From the NCBI GenBank assembly GCA_002414145.1, contig DHYP01000056.1:1121-10590 (forward strand): a stretch of 9,470 bases of DNA, given 5' to 3'. Below are positions 6,296-9,470 of this stretch, in pieces (position 1 is the first letter of the stretch; the number at the start of each line of letters is the position of its first letter). The position numbers and the translations under genes were made by a program. The DNA comes from Methylophilaceae bacterium UBA5127. GTDB taxonomy: Bacteria > Pseudomonadota > Gammaproteobacteria > Burkholderiales > Methylophilaceae. The notes beneath the pieces were generated by a model. It ran no database searches. It had not been told where the DNA came from and was given only the letters and a program-made list of their open reading frames with translations.

Positions 6296-8467
6296 TCAGT
6301 GTGCTTTACCTATTTTTCCAGCACGTAAAGCCTCAATGACATCTGTTTTACTACCGTCTGCAACAATTTTCCCAGAGTCAATCACTATGATTCTAGACAC
6401 CAGATCAAACAATCCTGAGCGATGGCTGATGAGCACCACAGTGCTACCCTGTGTGGCCTCTGTTAAACGTTTTTTAACCGCTTCTTCACCAGAATGGTCC
6501 ATCGCGCTAGTTGGCTCGTCCAACAGCACAATTGGAGGCCGATTAATAAATGCGCGCGCAATGCCCACCGCTTGTTTTTGTCCTCCAGACAAAGTCTCGC
6601 CGCGTTCACCCACGAGCAAATCAAACCCTTTAGGATGCGCATTCACAAACTCGTCTATACCGCCTATATGCGCAGCTGCTAACACTGTAGCGTCATCTGC
6701 ATGCGGGTTGCGTGCCGTGATGTTCTCGCGCATCGTCCCATAAAATAAATGCGTGTCTTGCTGCACATAGCCAATACTACGACGCAGCTCTGCTGGATCG
6801 ATTTGTCTAGAATCAATACCATCAATGAGAATCGCACCTTCTGTTGGTTTATACAAACCTAAAATAAGCTTATTAATGGTACTTTTGCCAGAACCCATGC
6901 GTCCTAGTAAAGCCACATGTTCGCCTGCTTTGATTTTAAAGGAGACTTTTGAAAGCGCTTTTTCTTCTGCACCAGGGTATTGAAAGCTCACTTCTCTGAA
7001 CTCAATCTCTCCACTAAACACAGGACGTGAGAGGAAACTGGAATCTGCTGGTCGTTCTACAGATTTATTCATAATCTCATCTAAAGAATGTAATGAGGTG
7101 GATGCCGTGTGGTATTGCGTCAATAAACCCGCGGTTTGTGCAATCGGTGCTAACGCACGAGAAGCCAGCATGGTAGAAGCAATCATGCCCCCCATCGTTA
7201 AGTCGCCACTATTGACCAAATACACCCCTAATAGAACCAAAGCGACTGTGATGATCTGTTGAATCGCGTTTGAGCCATTATTGATAGAAGAAGACAGCAA
7301 TCGTAACTTACTACCTACTTCGGTCAGATAAGTCGCGCTATGCTCCCATTTACGTTGCATACCGCCTTCCATTCCTAACGATTTGATTGTTTCCAACCCA
7401 ACCAGACTTTCGATCAATGTCGCATTCCGTAATGCGCTGGCGCGATACATTGTCTCTGACAACGCATGCATCTTGGTTTGTACGCTTAGCGCATAAAGCA
7501 GCATCATTAAGCCACCAACGACGACAGGGATGACCATATAAATGTTAATCCAAGCCATGACTACGATAAAAATAAGCCCAAAAGGCAAGTCAATTAAGGC
7601 AGTGATGGTAGCGGAGGTAATAAAGTCACGCACACTTTCAAATGAACGTAAGTTAGAGGCAAAAGAGCCTACAGAATTGGGGCGCTGATCTAGATGGATG
7701 CCAAGCACTTGCTCCATGATTCTGGCGCTTAACTTCACATCAACACGTGCGCTTGCCCAATCTAAAAAATAAGCACGCATACTTCTGAGTAGCATATCAC
7801 CCAATACAATCACCAATACGCCTATCGCCATCACCCACATGGTCTCGATAGCACGGTTTGGTACTACACGATCATATACATTCATCGTAAACATTGGCAT
7901 GACCAATGCAAACAAATTGACTACAAACGCGGCCACCAGCACATCGCGATAGATACGTTTATTCTCAGCTAAAGTGCCCCAGAACCAATGTCTTAGGCGA
8001 ACCTTACCAACTTCTGGCGCTCTTTTGTCAAACACATATTTAGGTTTAACACTGATGAAATAACCAGCATATTTTTCTTCTAGCTCAGTAATGGAAATAA
8101 TCGATTCAGCATCGCCAAGTTCAGGAAAAACAACCCAAGCCGCATTATTCTCAATATCTAATCGCGATAATTTGCATGCCTCATCATCCTTTAGCAATAA
8201 AGTCACAGGCAAGAATTCTGAGCGAATTTGTTTAAGTGGTTTTTTGAGGATAGTGGCGGATAAATTTAAACGTTCAGCCGCACGTTTAAATAAGGCAGGT
8301 GTCATTTTACCGTTGCGCAAAGGCAAACCTGCAATGACAGCGTCTCTAGTCGTAGCGATTTGCTGACTACGGCATGTCAGCATCAGACACCCTAAAAGGG
8401 AATCAAAACCAGCGTCTTGATGATCCACTAAGTCATCCAAGTTCATATTGCTGTTTTCTAGACTCAT
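6296..8467 (-). CDS. lapB: Type I secretion ABC transporter with degenerate C39-like domain (LapB-like)
   Basis: This 723-residue half-transporter would dimerise in the inner membrane and drive adhesin export with ATP. Residues 1 to about 150 form a C39-peptidase-like domain without peptidase residues. The catalytic Cys position in the DCG-type motif reads as non-Cys (SLLGCLMLTC; the visible Cys27 aligns with the second family cysteine), and the HWVV-type His reads AAWVVF. Such a domain docks substrate rather than cutting a leader. The TM region spans about 172-440. The nucleotide-binding domain has Walker A GRMGSGKST (522-530), Q-loop YVQQ (567-570), signature LSGGQ (626-630), Walker B IVLLDEP (646-652) and H-loop His682. 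It is the first gene of the lapB-lapC-luxR-type operon. The ribosome binding site is weak: AGG about 13 bases upstream of the ATG. Confidence 0.95.
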   Translation of the reverse strand: MSLENSNMNLDDLVDHQDAGFDSLLGCLMLTCRSQQIATTRDAVIAGLPLRNGKMTPALFKRAAERLNLSATILKKPLKQIRSEFLPVTLLLKDDEACKLSRLDIENNAAWVVFPELGDAESIISITELEEKYAGYFISVKPKYVFDKRAPEVGKVRLRHWFWGTLAENKRIYRDVLVAAFVVNLFALVMPMFTMNVYDRVVPNRAIETMWVMAIGVLVIVLGDMLLRSMRAYFLDWASARVDVKLSARIMEQVLGIHLDQRPNSVGSFASNLRSFESVRDFITSATITALIDLPFGLIFIVVMAWINIYMVIPVVVGGLMMLLYALSVQTKMHALSETMYRASALRNATLIESLVGLETIKSLGMEGGMQRKWEHSATYLTEVGSKLRLLSSSINNGSNAIQQIITVALVLLGVYLVNSGDLTMGGMIASTMLASRALAPIAQTAGLLTQYHTASTSLHSLDEIMNKSVERPADSSFLSRPVFSGEIEFREVSFQYPGAEEKALSKVSFKIKAGEHVALLGRMGSGKSTINKLILGLYKPTEGAILIDGIDSRQIDPAELRRSIGYVQQDTHLFYGTMRENITARNPHADDATVLAAAHIGGIDEFVNAHPKGFDLLVGERGETLSGGQKQAVGIARAFINRPPIVLLDEPTSAMDHSGEEAVKKRLTEATQGSTVVLISHRSGLFDLVSRIIVIDSGKIVADGSKTDVIEALRAGKIGKAH

Positions 8468-8662
8468 GTATTTTTTATACCTGTTTTAAAAGCTTATTTT
8501 ATTTATATTTGCTACAAACTATATAACGCACTAATGTATCAACATTTTTTAGTCACAGCTAGTCAATTTATCTTAGTTTACGAACACACTAAGCAGAATA
8601 CGGGATTATCGATACAAGCAATAAGCAAAACAGAGCTATAAATTGCTGACATATTGGGGTTT
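8468..8662 (-). promoter_or_regulatory. Upstream region of the secretion operon, between it and tRNA-Cys
   Basis: These 195 bp are A/T-rich and should hold the promoter of the lapB-lapC-regulator operon, unless the operon is read through from tRNA-Cys. On the minus strand TTGACT (8561-8566) resembles a -35 box, but no good -10 box follows at 16-18 bases. That box overlaps two direct copies of TGACTA (8560-8565 and 8550-8555), ten bases apart and so on the same helix face. A 6-bp inverted repeat CTTAGT/ACTAAG (8572-8577, 8588-8593) with a TTCG-centred loop lies further upstream. Operator roles are speculative. Confidence 0.4.
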
Positions 8663-8736
8663 TGGAGGCGCGAACCAGAGTCGAACTGGTCTAAACGGCT
8701 TTGCAGGCCGCGGCATAACCGCTTTGCTATCGCGCC
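8663..8736 (-). tRNA. tRNA-Cys (anticodon GCA)
   Basis: On the minus strand a 74-base cloverleaf can be folded. The acceptor stem GGCGCGA pairs with TCGCGCC and is followed by U73 and an encoded CCA. U73 is the usual discriminator base of tRNA-Cys. The anticodon stem GCGGC/GCCGT closes the 7-base loop CTGCAAA with GCA at the anticodon position. The T arm reads ACCAG-TTCGACT-CTGGT. A minus-strand reading frame across 8578-8799 overlaps this gene and is not coding. Confidence 0.97.
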
Positions 8737-8785
8737 AATCTTGTTTAAATGAGACAGATCAATTAAACAACTTGCTTTAAACCAA

Positions 8786-8815
8786 AACGGCGAAAGCATG
8801 ATTGCATTCGCCGTT
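8786..8815 (-). terminator. Strong palindrome between higA-type gene and tRNA-Cys, probable terminator
   Basis: AACGGCGAA (8786-8794) and TTCGCCGTT (8807-8815) form a perfect 9-bp stem. Inside it, after one A/A mismatch, GCA and TGC pair around the loop TGAT. On the minus strand the stem is followed by a short T-run (GTTTTGG), so it may end transcripts coming from the toxin-antitoxin pair. It lies 49 bp before the 5' end of tRNA-Cys. Confidence 0.6.
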
Positions 8816-8833
8816 AAGTTATTTGGAGCGGGA

Positions 8834-8871
8834 AAACAATAGGGGTTAGCTCAGACTGTCCCCTATTGTTT
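8834..8871. repeat. 12-bp perfect inverted repeat, REP-like or terminator
   Basis: AAACAATAGGGG (8834-8845) and CCCCTATTGTTT (8860-8871) pair perfectly around a 14-base loop. The element starts 26 bp after the stop codon of the higA-type gene. On the minus strand it ends in TTTT, which fits an intrinsic terminator. The GGGGACAGTCTGAGC-type sequence inside it also resembles extragenic palindromes dispersed by REP-associated transposases in some proteobacteria. Which of the two it is cannot be settled from one copy. Confidence 0.6.
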
Positions 8872-8897
8872 GCGCTTCGTAGTTGAATCCAGCCGTG

Positions 8898-9197
8898 CTA
8901 AGCTGCATGTTGCTCAAGCGGTTTAATTTTGGTCAGTGTTTCTGCCAGCAATTCACGTTGCATGGCAGTGTCATAATCCATTTGCAAGCCTGTCCAAAAC
9001 GCATCGTTCATGCCAAAGTAACGCGATAAACGCAAACCAGTATCCACTGTAATCGCACGCTTTCCAGCCACAATCTCTCCTATTCTAGCCTGTGGCACGC
9101 CAATCTCTTTGGCAAGCCGATATTGTGTAATGCCCATCGGCACTAAGAACTCCTCCAGCAAAATTTTCCCCGCAGTCGGGTAAGTTACTTCACGCAT
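8898..9197 (-). CDS. higA: HigA-type antitoxin (XRE-family helix-turn-helix)
   Basis: This is a small DNA-binding antitoxin of the HigA/VapI family (99 residues from the chosen start, MREVTYPTAGKIL). The helix-turn-helix is ITQYRLAKEIGVPQARIGEI, followed by VAGKRAITVDTGLRLSRYFG and the FWTGLQMDYD segment typical of the family. By family knowledge it neutralises the neighbouring toxin and represses its own operon by binding the upstream promoter, here beyond the right edge. The frame can be extended to a GTG at 9212, but that would place AAGGAG (9204-9209) inside the coding region. The ATG at 9197 sits six bases after AAGGAG and is preferred; the ATG at 9200 is possible. It follows the toxin gene by 15 nt, the toxin-first order of higBA operons. 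Confidence 0.93.
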   Translation of the reverse strand: MREVTYPTAGKILLEEFLVPMGITQYRLAKEIGVPQARIGEIVAGKRAITVDTGLRLSRYFGMNDAFWTGLQMDYDTAMQRELLAETLTKIKPLEQHAA

Positions 9198-9203
9198 CAT
9201 ACT

Positions 9204-9209
9204 CTCCTT
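9204..9209 (-). promoter_or_regulatory. Ribosome binding site that sets the higA-type start
   Basis: AAGGAG on the minus strand lies 6 bases before the ATG at 9197 and 3 bases before the ATG at 9200. It argues against the longer GTG start at 9212, because that would make this site part of the protein. Confidence 0.75.
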
Positions 9210-9212
9210 CAC

Positions 9213-9470
9213 TCAATGATAATCAACAATCTCAACGTCATAAGCATGACCATTTTCAAAGCGAAAACAAATACGCCATTGGTCGTTGATTCTAATGCTG
9301 TATTGCCCTTGTCGATTGCCTTTCAAAGCCTCTAGCCTATTATTAGGCGGCACTCTCAGCTCATCAACCCTTACCACGCGGTTGAGCATAGCAAGCTTAC
9401 GCATGGCAACGGTTTCAATATTCACAAAATGGGCAATGCGAATGCCATTAAATAGGTCTTCGACATCTCG
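9213..9470 (-). CDS. higB: HigB-type RelE-superfamily toxin (5' end beyond window)
   Basis: The frame ends with TGA at 9213-9215 and stays open to the right edge: 85 codons are visible and the start lies outside. The first visible residues, RDVEDLFNG, match the family's usual N-terminal RDKETE-like segment, so only a few residues are missing from a protein of about 90. The C-terminal part has the family hallmark NRLEALKGNRQGQYSIRIND followed by QWRICFRFENGHAYDVEIVD and the end YH. These toxins are RelE-fold ribosome-dependent mRNA endonucleases. A shorter form starting at the internal GTG (9425) would lack the N-terminal helix and is unlikely. The toxin gene precedes the antitoxin gene, as in higBA. 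Confidence 0.93.
   Translation of the reverse strand, partial: RDVEDLFNGIRIAHFVNIETVAMRKLAMLNRVVRVDELRVPPNNRLEALKGNRQGQYSIRINDQWRICFRFENGHAYDVEIVDYH

Noticed and set aside
8663..8736. tRNA-Cys as attachment site of an integrated island carrying the Lap genes
   Set aside because: No integrase gene and no repeated copy of the tRNA 3' end is visible in the window, and lapB to lapC look like ordinary chromosomal genes in base composition.
8578..8799. Minus-strand 73-codon reading frame
   Set aside because: It runs through the whole of tRNA-Cys, and the protein resembles nothing I recognise.

Overview
This window carries an almost complete LapA/LapD/LapG-type system for controlling a large surface adhesin by c-di-GMP. 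A tRNA-Cys gene and a HigBA-type toxin-antitoxin pair follow it. The low-to-moderate GC content, the gene order and the protein style suggest a betaproteobacterium, possibly of the Methylophilaceae (Methylotenera/Methylophilus-like). That assignment is inferred from general resemblance and was not tested by any search.

Layout. Positions 1-1178 (minus) hold the N-terminal 392 codons of a giant repeat adhesin (lapA-like), which runs off the left edge. It has a retention module, a TAAG cleavage motif and the first Ig-like repeats. A 271-bp divergent intergenic region follows. lapG-like (1450-2121, plus; periplasmic cysteine protease) and lapD-like (2140-4056, plus; inner-membrane c-di-GMP receptor with degenerate GGDEF and EAL domains) form a two-gene operon. 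Facing them is a minus-strand operon: lapB-like type I secretion ABC transporter (8467-6296), lapC-like membrane fusion protein (6284-4872) and an orphan LuxR-type regulator with a receiver-like domain lacking phosphorylation residues (4858-4145). The spacers in this operon are 11 and 13 nt. The outer-membrane lapE/TolC partner is not in the window.

Upstream of that operon lie tRNA-Cys(GCA) at 8663-8736, two strong palindromes (8786-8815 and 8834-8871), a HigA-type antitoxin, and a HigB-type toxin whose first codons lie beyond the right edge.

How the genes should work together, by analogy with Pseudomonas fluorescens: LapB, LapC and an outer-membrane protein export the adhesin, whose N-terminal module lodges in the outer-membrane pore. 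When c-di-GMP is high, LapD sequesters LapG in the periplasm and the adhesin stays on the surface. When c-di-GMP falls, LapG is freed, cuts at the TAAG motif and releases the adhesin. The LuxR-type protein in the secretion operon is the least explained component.
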